A stretch of 12,731 nt of DNA, taken from Spartobacteria bacterium (lineage in GTDB: Bacteria > Verrucomicrobiota > Verrucomicrobiia > Chthoniobacterales > UBA6821). The notes under the pieces are model-generated. The model ran no database searches, was not told where the DNA came from, and saw nothing but the letters and a program-made list of their open reading frames with translations. The position numbers and the translations under genes are program-made. How positions within the stretch are numbered: the stretch's first letter is position 1; each line of letters opens with the position of its first letter. The DNA is taken from NCBI GenBank assembly GCA_947466005.1, contig CANIBV010000038.1:1-12731 (forward strand), written 5' to 3'. Below are positions 1 through 7,276 of the stretch, piece by piece.

Positions 1-804
1 GCGCACCAGCAACTGACGGAGCGTCTCGGCGAGATCCGTGTGCTGCGCCACCGTGAGATCGGTGAGCCTGGCGACATGATCCCTCTTTGGAAGAAGTAGG
101 GTCTCAAAAGGCCAGAGAGCCCAGAACGGGACGACCGCGAACCAGTGCTCTCCCTCCACCACGATGCGCGAGCGGTCACTCAACTCCGCTGCAGCATAGT
201 CGAGGAGAAAGGGGGATCTGTGTACACTGAAGTACTCACGCTGGGAGAGATCCTCCTTGGCCGGCTCCTCGGGGATGAAATCTCCGGCCCAAATCTGGCC
301 GTGAGGATGAGGATTGGAGCAACCCATCGCGGCCCCCTTGTTCTCAAAGACCTGAACCCATCGGTAACGCTCCCCGAGTTCCTCCGACTGGGTGACCCAG
401 GTGTCGATGACACGGGAAATATCGGGGGTCTGCATCTGGGCAAGCGAGAGGTCATGGCGCGGGGAGAAACAGATCACGCGACTTTCACCCGAGACTTCCT
501 GCAGACGGAAGAAGGGGGAGTCGGCCGGCTCTTTTCCGGCTGCCCCCTCTGCGGGAGGGAGGAGCGCTGCGAAGTCATTCGCGAAGACGTAGGTGTCCGA
601 ATAGTTTTCGTTGAGGTGACCTCCGACGCGTGCGTTACCGGGGCAGAGATAGCACTCGGGATCATAGGAGGGCCGCCCCTTTGCTACCGACTCGACCTGT
701 CCCTTCCAGGGGCGGGTGGCTCGGTGCGGGGAGACGAGAAGCCACTCGCGGGTAAGCGGATTCCATCGGCGGTGAGGGCGGTCCATGAGGTCCTTGGGTT
801 CCAT
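1..804 (-). CDS. galT: Galactose-1-phosphate uridylyltransferase, 3' end cut by window
   Basis: GalT moves UMP from UDP-glucose to galactose-1-phosphate through a uridylyl-histidine intermediate (Leloir pathway, cytoplasm). I read all 268 visible codons on the minus strand and found no stop. The N-terminal block HRRWNPLTREWLLVSPHR, the zinc pair C51-x-x-C54 (CYLC), H117, and the active-site HPHG (H166-P-H168, second His the nucleophile) match E. coli GalT C52/C55/H115/H164/H166 at nearly the same spacing. The C-terminal part visible here (EGEHWFAVVPFWALWPFETL) is also typical. E. coli GalT has about 348 residues, so roughly 80 are missing past position 1. The start at 804 is the first ATG after an in-frame TAG but has no clear ribosome binding site. 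A second ATG at 786 is preceded by AAGGA and may be the true start. It is divergent from the ABC gene. Confidence 0.95.
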   Translation of the reverse strand, partial: MEPKDLMDRPHRRWNPLTREWLLVSPHRATRPWKGQVESVAKGRPSYDPECYLCPGNARVGGHLNENYSDTYVFANDFAALLPPAEGAAGKEPADSPFFRLQEVSGESRVICFSPRHDLSLAQMQTPDISRVIDTWVTQSEELGERYRWVQVFENKGAAMGCSNPHPHGQIWAGDFIPEEPAKEDLSQREYFSVHRSPFLLDYAAAELSDRSRIVVEGEHWFAVVPFWALWPFETLLLPKRDHVARLTDLTVAQHTDLAETLRQLLVR

Positions 805-987
805 GACGTCAATAAGGGTGTGGCTGGAATGCGGCGAGTTGAACTAAATCGCCGATGAAAGCACATTGGCCTGATAATGCGAGCCAGTTCCAAAAATCCG
901 GAAAACCGCACCGTGAGGATTTCCATGTCGAAGGGAATGCAACAATTGGCTCCATATTTATGAAGGGTCCGATATAGGTTGCAGCTG
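805..987. other. Divergent intergenic region between galT and the ABC exporter gene
   Basis: These 183 bp must hold the promoters of both divergent genes. I see no pair of -35/-10 boxes with good sequence and 16-18 bp spacing on either strand. The most AT-rich part is 940-976, including a TATTTA at 955-960 and TATAGG at 973-978, either of which could be a -10 box for the plus-strand gene. No RNA gene or coding stretch is visible. Confidence 0.4.
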
Positions 988-3900
988 ATGGATCCCCAAG
1001 TAACAGGATCAGGGGCGCCCCCTGAAGAACCAATCATTCTTACCGCGAACATTCCCTCGCGTAAGAGCGTGCTGATGCTCGACAGTCTTCTTCGTAGAGC
1101 CTCTCGCCTGCAGCGGTCGGTGGCCAAGCGGTGGAGGAGGATCCGCCGTAAACCCCAGACGATTGCCGAGAGCGTGAATCTCCTGCCGACGCTGATTCAG
1201 GTGCTGGCCGCGTTCACACGGGTGGATGGGGAGATGCTGGAAGAGGAGATCGACTCCAGTCTCGGCTTCCTGCGATACGACTACCCGGAGGCCGTCTATT
1301 CCGAACTGCGGAAGCTCTTCCGTCAGGCACTTGAGCAGCAGCAGGATCTCGGGGCGATGGCCACAAAACTCGCTGTGGAACTGAGCGACGACCGTAAGAT
1401 CCTTCTGGGGGTCCAACTCTACGATCTCATCACCCGCTCGGGCATGAAGTCGGAGCAGGTTGCCGCCTACCATCACTTCATGGGGCAGCTTGGCATGGCG
1501 GCCCAAGCGATCGACATCGTCTACCAGCTCAATGCCAACGAGCAGGCCGACCCCGACTTTTTCCATGATGGAGTCTCTCCCCTGGAGGCACTCTCATTCG
1601 GCGATCCGGCACGATGCGATGTGGCGCTGCGGGACTTCACTCCCGGCGAGCGGTTGCTGGCCTACCGTCACCATGATCTGATCATCCTGAAGAACCTTTC
1701 CTCCAAGAGCCTGATCGTCCAGGGGCGACTGCTCAAGCCGGGCGAATTCTGCCGTATTTACCCAGGCCAGCGGGTTCTCGTGGGTGAACAGGTGATCACC
1801 AGCCAAGATTTGCTCTTCTACTTCAATGCAAAGCGGAACGTTACTCTTCCCCACATCTTCGTGGCCATCAACAACGAAGAGGTCCGCTTGGAGAAATCCC
1901 GCAGTCGCGACAGTGATCTCGAAATTGCCTTCGGACTGAATGTGCGTGTGACGGCGCTCCAGGATCTGCGCGCGACCCTCCGCGGCACGAGCCTGAGGAA
2001 AGGGACGAGCGTGGACGCCCAACTCCAGGACAAGATCCTCTTCCGCGACGGGGGCGAGCTTGATCTCGAGGAGCTCAAGCGGCGCGTCGGCTCGTTCGGT
2101 GGCCGATTTGAACTGAAGGGATCGAAGACCGAATACATCGCATCCAATAATCCTAACCGCCTCGACGATGATGACATCCTCCTCTCGCCGGGAATCGGGG
2201 GAGAGGTGACTCTTCGGATCACCTGCGACTATCACCAGAAAAAAGGACGCGTGGAAGTGCTCCAGGCAGACAGGCCAATCGTGGTGCGCGGCATCCCGGT
2301 ACGCGGTGCGCTCGATCTCGTGGATGGCGACACGATCCGCATCGACGCCGGTCAGATCCTGAGATGCGACTTCACCGATCGAATCATCGAGGAGGAGCGT
2401 AACATCATACGCTCACTCGATGTCCGCGATCTGGTCAGCCGTTTCCGTAGCGGCGCGACGGCGCTGGACAATCTGAACTTCAGCATCGAGCGCGGCGAAA
2501 TGGTCTGCGTGATGGGGGCGAGCGGATGCGGCAAGAGCACCTTGCTCCGCACCCTGGCCGGTCAATTCCCGCCAGTGGCCGGAGAGGTGCAGCTCAACCA
2601 GCGTTCCCTCTACCGGAACCTTGATCCCCTCCTCCAGTACATCACCTATATTCCCCAGTACGACGCCTTTGATGAACAGCTCACCATCGAGGAGAACCTG
2701 AAGTTCGCAGCGGCCATCCGTGCCCCTCATCTCTCGCGACGGGAGCGCCAGCGTCGCATCGATAGCAAACTGGCGGAACTGGGGCTCAACGAGCGCCGAA
2801 GTGAAGTCGTCGGAGGGTCACGCCAGAAGGTCCTGAGCGGTGGCGAGCGGAAACGACTCAATATCGGCCTCGATATGGTCAGCACGGCAGATGTCTATCT
2901 CTTCGATGAGCCGACCAGCGGCCTCTCCTCTAAGGACTCCGAACATGTCATCGAGATCATCCGGGGCATGGCTCACAACAAGATCGTCCTGGTGACGATC
3001 CATCAGCCGACCTCCAAGGTCTTCCAGATGTTCCAGAAGGCCCTCCTTCTCGATAAGGGCGGGAAGCTGGTCTATTTCGGCACCCCGACCGAGATGCTCT
3101 CCTACTTCGCCGAAGCGGAGCATGAGCAACTCTTTGGCACTGAACTGGGAGGATGTCAGGCATGCGGCACAACGCGGCCTGAATTCGTCTTCGATGTGCT
3201 GGAGACGCCGTTACGCGATTTGAGCGGTGACCTCATCTACGAGGAGAACAACCGGGGGCAGCTTGTCCCCGCACGGCGATTCTCACCGGAATACTGGCGC
3301 GACAAGTTCGAGGCTTACCGCCTGATGAAGGAGGTCCAGCAGCCCGCCTCCTCCCGAACCCCCATTCCCTCAGGGCTCGAATCGCGCAACATTCTCCACC
3401 AGCGACCCACCGGGTGGAAGGGCCTCCGCTGGCGTGATGAACTCAATCAGTTCCTCGTCCTGCTTCAACGCTCCTTCATCAGCAAGATGCGCAACAAGGC
3501 AAACCTCCTCACCACACTGGTGGAGGCCCCCATGCTGGCTTTCCTTATCGGCGCGGTGCTCCGCTACTCCGAGGGGAAAAGCTATGACTTCGCCTCGGCC
3601 TTTCACATTCCCACCTACCTGTTCCTCTCGCTGGTGGTCGCGATGTTCCTTGGCCTCACGAACAGTGTCGATGACATCATCCGCGACCGGCCCGTCCTCC
3701 TGCGTGAGCGGAACCTGAACGTTCGCGTTGGCTACTACCTGCTCGCGAAGGCGATCACGCTCGGCCTTTTTGCATTCGGGCAGTGCGCCCTCTTCACTCT
3801 GATCGGCAACTGGATGGTCTCCATCCGGGGCTTCTATTGGGTGGAGTTCACCGCGATGTTCCTGACCGCCTTCAGCGGCATTGCAATCGGCCTACTTATT

Positions 3901-4644
3901 TCATCACTGGCCAAGGAGGGAAAGACCGCCGTGAACATTATCCCGGTCGTCCTCATCCCGCAGATCATCCTCGGTGGTGCGCTCATCAAGTACGAGGAGA
4001 TGAACCGCAATCTGGACTTCATCCACTCGATTCATGAGTGGTTCAACCGCCACCCCGAGAGCGCGATGGAGCCGCGAAGCGACCTTCAGGTGCCGATGAT
4101 CTGCGAGTTCATGCCGATGCGCTGGTCGTACGAGGGGATTGTCTTTGCCCAGGCCAAGCTGAACCCCCTCGCCCTCCGCCAGGCACGGATCCAGCGCCAG
4201 ATCAACCAACTCGTGGCGCTTAAGGCGCCCAGCGAGGCCCAGGAGGAGCGACTCGATGATCTCAAGGATCTCCTGGCGATCCTGAGCGGCCTTGAGGCGA
4301 AATCGCCGAAGGATCTCGATAAACGGATGAATCGGATCGACCGGGTGATCTCAGGCGGGGCCTTCAAGCGGGAAGAGTTGCTGGGCCGCGAGAGTGGCGT
4401 CACTGCCGAGCAGATCTACACCAATCAGAAAGTGCTCGATCTCGTCTCCAAGGCCGAGATGGAGCAATCCGATTACCGTGACCGCCGCCACCCGAATGTC
4501 TTCTTCGGGCCGATGAAGCGCTACTTCGGCCTGGGTATTCCCCTCCTCTGGTTCAATGCCGGAGTCCTGCTCCTCTCCATCCTGACGATGTTCTTCATCC
4601 TCTATATGATTCTGAAACGGCAGATCCGCCTGACCCGGACCTGA
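988..4644 (+). CDS. TerB / FHA-like / ABC ATPase / ABC-2 permease fusion exporter
   Basis: A 1218-residue half-transporter-like exporter; the substrate is unknown. Residues about 60-170 look like a TerB-type helical domain, with a D80-G-E motif and following acidic residues. About 205-290 and 395-465 resemble FHA-like beta domains; the second (LVDGDTIRIDAGQILRCDF) is the clearer. The ATPase has Walker A GASGCGKST (510-518), signature LSGGE (616-620), Walker B VYLFDE (636-641) and H-loop H672, and its order and LFDEPTSGL sequence are ABCG-like. A linker carries C723-x-x-C726. Five hydrophobic helices follow (about 841-861, 872-893, 916-944, 948-975, 981-1000), then about 180 hydrophilic residues and a last helix (1181-1209) with a basic C-terminus. 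By topology the insert should be extracytoplasmic. ATG 988 was chosen with a weak AGGTT upstream; TTG 979 is possible, and an in-frame TGA at 961 limits further extension. It stands alone, 101 bp before rpsU. Confidence 0.9.
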   Translation: MDPQVTGSGAPPEEPIILTANIPSRKSVLMLDSLLRRASRLQRSVAKRWRRIRRKPQTIAESVNLLPTLIQVLAAFTRVDGEMLEEEIDSSLGFLRYDYPEAVYSELRKLFRQALEQQQDLGAMATKLAVELSDDRKILLGVQLYDLITRSGMKSEQVAAYHHFMGQLGMAAQAIDIVYQLNANEQADPDFFHDGVSPLEALSFGDPARCDVALRDFTPGERLLAYRHHDLIILKNLSSKSLIVQGRLLKPGEFCRIYPGQRVLVGEQVITSQDLLFYFNAKRNVTLPHIFVAINNEEVRLEKSRSRDSDLEIAFGLNVRVTALQDLRATLRGTSLRKGTSVDAQLQDKILFRDGGELDLEELKRRVGSFGGRFELKGSKTEYIASNNPNRLDDDDILLSPGIGGEVTLRITCDYHQKKGRVEVLQADRPIVVRGIPVRGALDLVDGDTIRIDAGQILRCDFTDRIIEEERNIIRSLDVRDLVSRFRSGATALDNLNFSIERGEMVCVMGASGCGKSTLLRTLAGQFPPVAGEVQLNQRSLYRNLDPLLQYITYIPQYDAFDEQLTIEENLKFAAAIRAPHLSRRERQRRIDSKLAELGLNERRSEVVGGSRQKVLSGGERKRLNIGLDMVSTADVYLFDEPTSGLSSKDSEHVIEIIRGMAHNKIVLVTIHQPTSKVFQMFQKALLLDKGGKLVYFGTPTEMLSYFAEAEHEQLFGTELGGCQACGTTRPEFVFDVLETPLRDLSGDLIYEENNRGQLVPARRFSPEYWRDKFEAYRLMKEVQQPASSRTPIPSGLESRNILHQRPTGWKGLRWRDELNQFLVLLQRSFISKMRNKANLLTTLVEAPMLAFLIGAVLRYSEGKSYDFASAFHIPTYLFLSLVVAMFLGLTNSVDDIIRDRPVLLRERNLNVRVGYYLLAKAITLGLFAFGQCALFTLIGNWMVSIRGFYWVEFTAMFLTAFSGIAIGLLISSLAKEGKTAVNIIPVVLIPQIILGGALIKYEEMNRNLDFIHSIHEWFNRHPESAMEPRSDLQVPMICEFMPMRWSYEGIVFAQAKLNPLALRQARIQRQINQLVALKAPSEAQEERLDDLKDLLAILSGLEAKSPKDLDKRMNRIDRVISGGAFKREELLGRESGVTAEQIYTNQKVLDLVSKAEMEQSDYRDRRHPNVFFGPMKRYFGLGIPLLWFNAGVLLLSILTMFFILYMILKRQIRLTRT

Positions 4645-4745
4645 GAACTCCCCAACTCCCACTCGAAGGCAGAAGGTGGTGCTTGACGCCCGCCCTCTTC
4701 TGGTGGAATCTCCCCGTCCAACTAAAGGAAAGCAGGTGAATTAAT
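4645..4745 (+). promoter_or_regulatory. Leader of rpsU with ribosome binding site
   Basis: A 101-bp spacer between the exporter gene and rpsU. AGGTGA at 4734-4739 lies six bases before the rpsU ATG and is one of the better Shine-Dalgarno sequences in the window. TTGACG at 4683-4688 could be a -35 box, but the sequence 17 bp downstream (GAATCT) is a poor -10 box. A 6-bp inverted repeat, CAGAAG (4670-4675) with CTTCTG (4697-4702), encloses a 21-base loop. It has no following T-run, so I do not call it a terminator. Confidence 0.5.
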
Positions 4746-4943
4746 ATGCCAGAAGTTATTGTCCGTAAAGGTGAGCCCATCGACCGCGCCCTCAAGCGCC
4801 TCAAGAGCAAACTCGACACCGAGGGAATCCTCGACGAGGTACGCCGTCTTCGTGCCTTCGAGACCCCGACCCAGCGCACCAAGCGCAAGGCCAAGGCCAG
4901 CGCCAAGCGCGCCAAAGCCAAAGTGCGCTTTGTTCTGAGCTAA
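4746..4943 (+). CDS. rpsU: 30S ribosomal protein bS21
   Basis: A 65-residue basic protein of the small ribosomal subunit, which in well-studied bacteria sits near the 3' end of 16S rRNA and the mRNA exit path and assists initiation. The N-terminal sequence MPEVIVRKGEPIDRALKRLK is the typical S21 opening (x-V-x-V-x-x-x-E-x-x-x-x-A-L-x-x-x-K), followed by a mid-region with R-R-x-R-x-F-E-x-P-T. The C-terminus is a Lys/Ala/Arg-rich tail. Length is normal for the family. ATG is supported by AGGTGA six bases upstream. The next gene begins 28 bp after the stop, so the SDR gene may be co-transcribed. Confidence 0.96.
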   Translation: MPEVIVRKGEPIDRALKRLKSKLDTEGILDEVRRLRAFETPTQRTKRKAKASAKRAKAKVRFVLS

Positions 4944-4959
4944 TCCCTGAACTCCTTTA

Positions 4960-4974
4960 CACTCCACCGGAGTG
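4960..4974 (+). promoter_or_regulatory. Hairpin containing the GTG start of the SDR gene
   Basis: CACTCC (4960-4965) and GGAGTG (4969-4974) are perfect inverted repeats around a 3-base loop. The 3' arm contains both the only Shine-Dalgarno-like bases (GGAG) and the GTG start codon at 4972. If formed in mRNA it would hide the initiation site, suggesting translation coupled to ribosomes coming from rpsU. The stem is short, and its function is inference. Confidence 0.4.
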
Positions 4975-5856
4975 AATCCTGAAGTTCTTATCATCGGCTG
5001 CGGTTTCCTTGGGGAAGCTGCAGCCGAACTTTTTTCAGCCCGGGGCCAACGCGTCCTAGGTCTGGTGCGGGGTACCGACTCGCTGGAGAGCCTGACCTCG
5101 CCTCAGTCGCCCCCATTGCCCTTTCAAGTAGCCTGCTGCGATGTGACCGACCCCGCCTCGGTGGAGGCCCTCACTCCGCTGGTGAAGGGCGTGCCTCTTG
5201 CGATCTATTGCGTCAGCTCCGGGCGTGGCGGGGCCGAGACCTACGCAGCTGTCTATCGTGAAGGACTGCGTCGCATCCTCGGAAGCTGGAACCCCGGCAG
5301 GATCATCTTCGTGAGTAGCACCTCGGTCTACGGTCAGACCAATGGGGCCTGGATCGACGAGGCATCGCCCGCCATTCCGGATCGTGAAACGGGAAGAATC
5401 CTCCTCGAAGCCGAAGCACTCGCCTTGGCCGCCGGAGGGAGCGTCGCACGGCTCTCTGGGATATATGGCCCGGGCCGCTCCGTCCTCCTGCGGAAATTCC
5501 TCTCCTGCGAAGCGCTTCTCGAAGAGGGAGGCGTGCGCTGGATCAACCAAATCCACCGGGATGACGCCGCCTCGGCACTCGCTCAGCTTGGCAATCCAAC
5601 GGTCGCGCCCGGCATTTACAACGTCACCGATGATACCCCCGTGACCCAGAGAGATGTCTATGGATGGATGGCTGAGGTCTTGAACCGCCCCCTGCCATCC
5701 GAGGGTCCTGCCGACCTCAACCGCAAGCGCGGCTGGACCTCCAAGCGAATCAGGAACGGTAAGTTGAGATCAACGGGATGGTATCCCCTCTACCCAAGTT
5801 ATCGGGACGCATTGCCTCAGTTACTCTCGGCCATCGGAGAAAGTCTCCCAGACTAA
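4972..5856 (+). CDS. YeeZ-like NAD(P)-dependent epimerase/dehydratase, atypical SDR
   Basis: A 294-residue Rossmann-fold protein of the extended/atypical short-chain dehydrogenase type. The N-terminus VLIIGCGFLGEAAAELF carries the dinucleotide motif G9-x-G11-x-x-G14, and SSTSVYGQ (115-122) followed by a W-I-D-E matches the YeeZ-type group of putative nucleotide-sugar epimerases. The usual catalytic Tyr-x-x-x-Lys is absent: the aligned stretch RETGRILLEAE seems to have Arg138 and Arg142 at those places. This fits an atypical SDR with a degenerate active site, so the substrate and even catalysis are uncertain. GTG 4972 is the only reasonable start, because an in-frame TGA lies at 4948 and the Rossmann motif begins within four codons. 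It follows rpsU by 28 bp and precedes the response regulator by 41 bp. Confidence 0.85.
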   Translation: MNPEVLIIGCGFLGEAAAELFSARGQRVLGLVRGTDSLESLTSPQSPPLPFQVACCDVTDPASVEALTPLVKGVPLAIYCVSSGRGGAETYAAVYREGLRRILGSWNPGRIIFVSSTSVYGQTNGAWIDEASPAIPDRETGRILLEAEALALAAGGSVARLSGIYGPGRSVLLRKFLSCEALLEEGGVRWINQIHRDDAASALAQLGNPTVAPGIYNVTDDTPVTQRDVYGWMAEVLNRPLPSEGPADLNRKRGWTSKRIRNGKLRSTGWYPLYPSYRDALPQLLSAIGESLPD

Positions 5857-5878
5857 GAGTTGCGGAAAGGCGGGGAAA

Positions 5879-5895
5879 TGCGTCAAGATGACGCA
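5879..5895. promoter_or_regulatory. Perfect 7-bp dyad just before the TTG start of the response regulator
   Basis: TGCGTCA (5879-5885) and TGACGCA (5889-5895) form a perfect inverted repeat with spacer AGA, ending two bases before the TTG start codon at 5898. It could be a DNA operator (for example for autoregulation) or an mRNA hairpin occupying the usual Shine-Dalgarno position. The dyad is directly visible; its role is inference. Confidence 0.5.
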
Positions 5896-5897
5896 CC

Positions 5898-7262
5898 TTG
5901 GAAATCAAAAAAATAGTTCTCATCGTTGATGACGAGAAGCACACACGGGATGGCCTGCGTGCGGCTCTTGAGGATCATTACGAAGTCTATGTCGCAGGTG
6001 ACGCCGCAGGCGCCATGACGACACTGGATGCCGACCCGGCCGATGTAGTGATCACCGATCTGAAAATCGGAACGGACGACGGCATGGAACTCATGGAGAA
6101 GATCCTGAAGCGCTCCGCTCCACCCATCTGCATCATGATGACCGCATACGGCTCCGTCGACACGGCCGTCGAGGCCATGCGCCGAGGGGCCTACGATTTC
6201 GTCACCAAGCCGGTGAATATCGACCGCCTTGAGATGCTCATCCGCCGCGCCCTGCGTGAGAGAGAAGTGCAGGCCGAAAATATCGAGCTGCGCCGCGAGG
6301 TCGTAAAAGCCAGAACTCCCGACAAGATGATCGGCAGATCTCCCGTGATGGAACGTCTCTTTGAGACCATCCGTCAGGTGGCCCCCAGCAAGGCGACAGT
6401 ACTGATCCAGGGGGAAAGCGGTACGGGCAAAGAGGTCGCGGCGAAGGCCATCCACTCGCTGAGCACGCGATCGGAAAAACCCTTTGTCGCCGTCCATTGC
6501 GCCGCCCTCTCTCCGCAGCTTCTTGAAAGCGAGCTTTTCGGCCATGAGAAGGGTGCTTTCACGGGAGCCAGCGAGCGCCGCATAGGACGCTTCGAGCAGG
6601 CAGCCGGCGGGACACTCTTCCTCGATGAAATCGGCGAGATTGATCCCTCCGTGCAGGTGAAGATCCTGCGCGTACTGGGTGAAAAGAGTTTTGAGCGGGT
6701 CGGTGGCAACCAGACGATCCCCTCCGACGTGCGTCTTCTTGTAGCTACCAACAAGGATCTTGCCGCCATGGTGGCCGGCGGGGGATTCCGCGAAGATCTC
6801 TTTTTTCGTCTCAATGTCGTGCCGCTAACCACGCCTCCTCTCCGGGATCACTCCGAGGATATCCCCCTGCTGGCCGGCGCATTCCTTAAGGAAATGGCCA
6901 AGGAGCACGGGAAGCCTCTGCGCCAGTTCACTCCCGAAGCCATGACAGCCCTGGAGTCCCATGGTTGGCCGGGCAACATCCGCGAACTCCGGGCCGCAGT
7001 GGAACACGCCGTCGTGCTGGGGGTGGAAACGGAACTGGGCATCAAGGATCTTCCCACCGCCCTCCGATCGATCCAGTCCGCCGGATCCGAGGCAGCCGCA
7101 GAGGGTGCGCTGAACCTTGCACAGGTAGAGTCCCTCCTGATTCGGAAGGCTCTCCAAGAATGCGGTGAAAACAGGACATTGGCGGCAAAAAAGCTAGGCA
7201 TCAGCCGCCGCACGCTCCATCGTCATTTAGCTCAAATCGGAATCTCGAAACACGCTTCCTAA
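5898..7262 (+). CDS. NtrC-family sigma-54-dependent response regulator
   Basis: A 454-residue transcription activator with the full three-domain NtrC layout. The receiver domain (about 5-120) has the acidic pair D11-D12, phosphoacceptor D54, T82 and K104, all canonical, so it should respond to a histidine kinase. The AAA+ domain (about 145-375) has Walker A GESGTGKE (172-179), the sigma-54 contact loop GAFTGA (219-224) and Walker B GGTLFLDE ending at D243-E244. The Fis-type helix-turn-helix is near 415-450 (TLAAKKLGISRRTLHRHL). No partner kinase is in the window. TTG 5898 is the start: an in-frame TGA at 5889 blocks extension, and the next methionine (M40) would remove half the receiver. There is no strong Shine-Dalgarno. 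The target promoters are unknown. Confidence 0.94.
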   Translation: MEIKKIVLIVDDEKHTRDGLRAALEDHYEVYVAGDAAGAMTTLDADPADVVITDLKIGTDDGMELMEKILKRSAPPICIMMTAYGSVDTAVEAMRRGAYDFVTKPVNIDRLEMLIRRALREREVQAENIELRREVVKARTPDKMIGRSPVMERLFETIRQVAPSKATVLIQGESGTGKEVAAKAIHSLSTRSEKPFVAVHCAALSPQLLESELFGHEKGAFTGASERRIGRFEQAAGGTLFLDEIGEIDPSVQVKILRVLGEKSFERVGGNQTIPSDVRLLVATNKDLAAMVAGGGFREDLFFRLNVVPLTTPPLRDHSEDIPLLAGAFLKEMAKEHGKPLRQFTPEAMTALESHGWPGNIRELRAAVEHAVVLGVETELGIKDLPTALRSIQSAGSEAAAEGALNLAQVESLLIRKALQECGENRTLAAKKLGISRRTLHRHLAQIGISKHAS

Positions 7263-7276
7263 CTTCAGTTTACGCA

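Noticed and set aside
145..858. A 237-codon open frame on the plus strand
   Set aside because: It lies antisense to galT, whose minus-strand frame matches GalT motifs along its full length; the plus-strand translation has no recognisable motif.
1594..2235. A 213-codon minus-strand frame within the exporter gene
   Set aside because: It is a shadow frame produced by GC-rich codon use of the 1218-residue gene; it has no family features.
4670..4702. Inverted repeat CAGAAG/CTTCTG as a terminator after the exporter gene
   Set aside because: The stem has only 6 bp, the loop is 21 bases, and no T-run follows.
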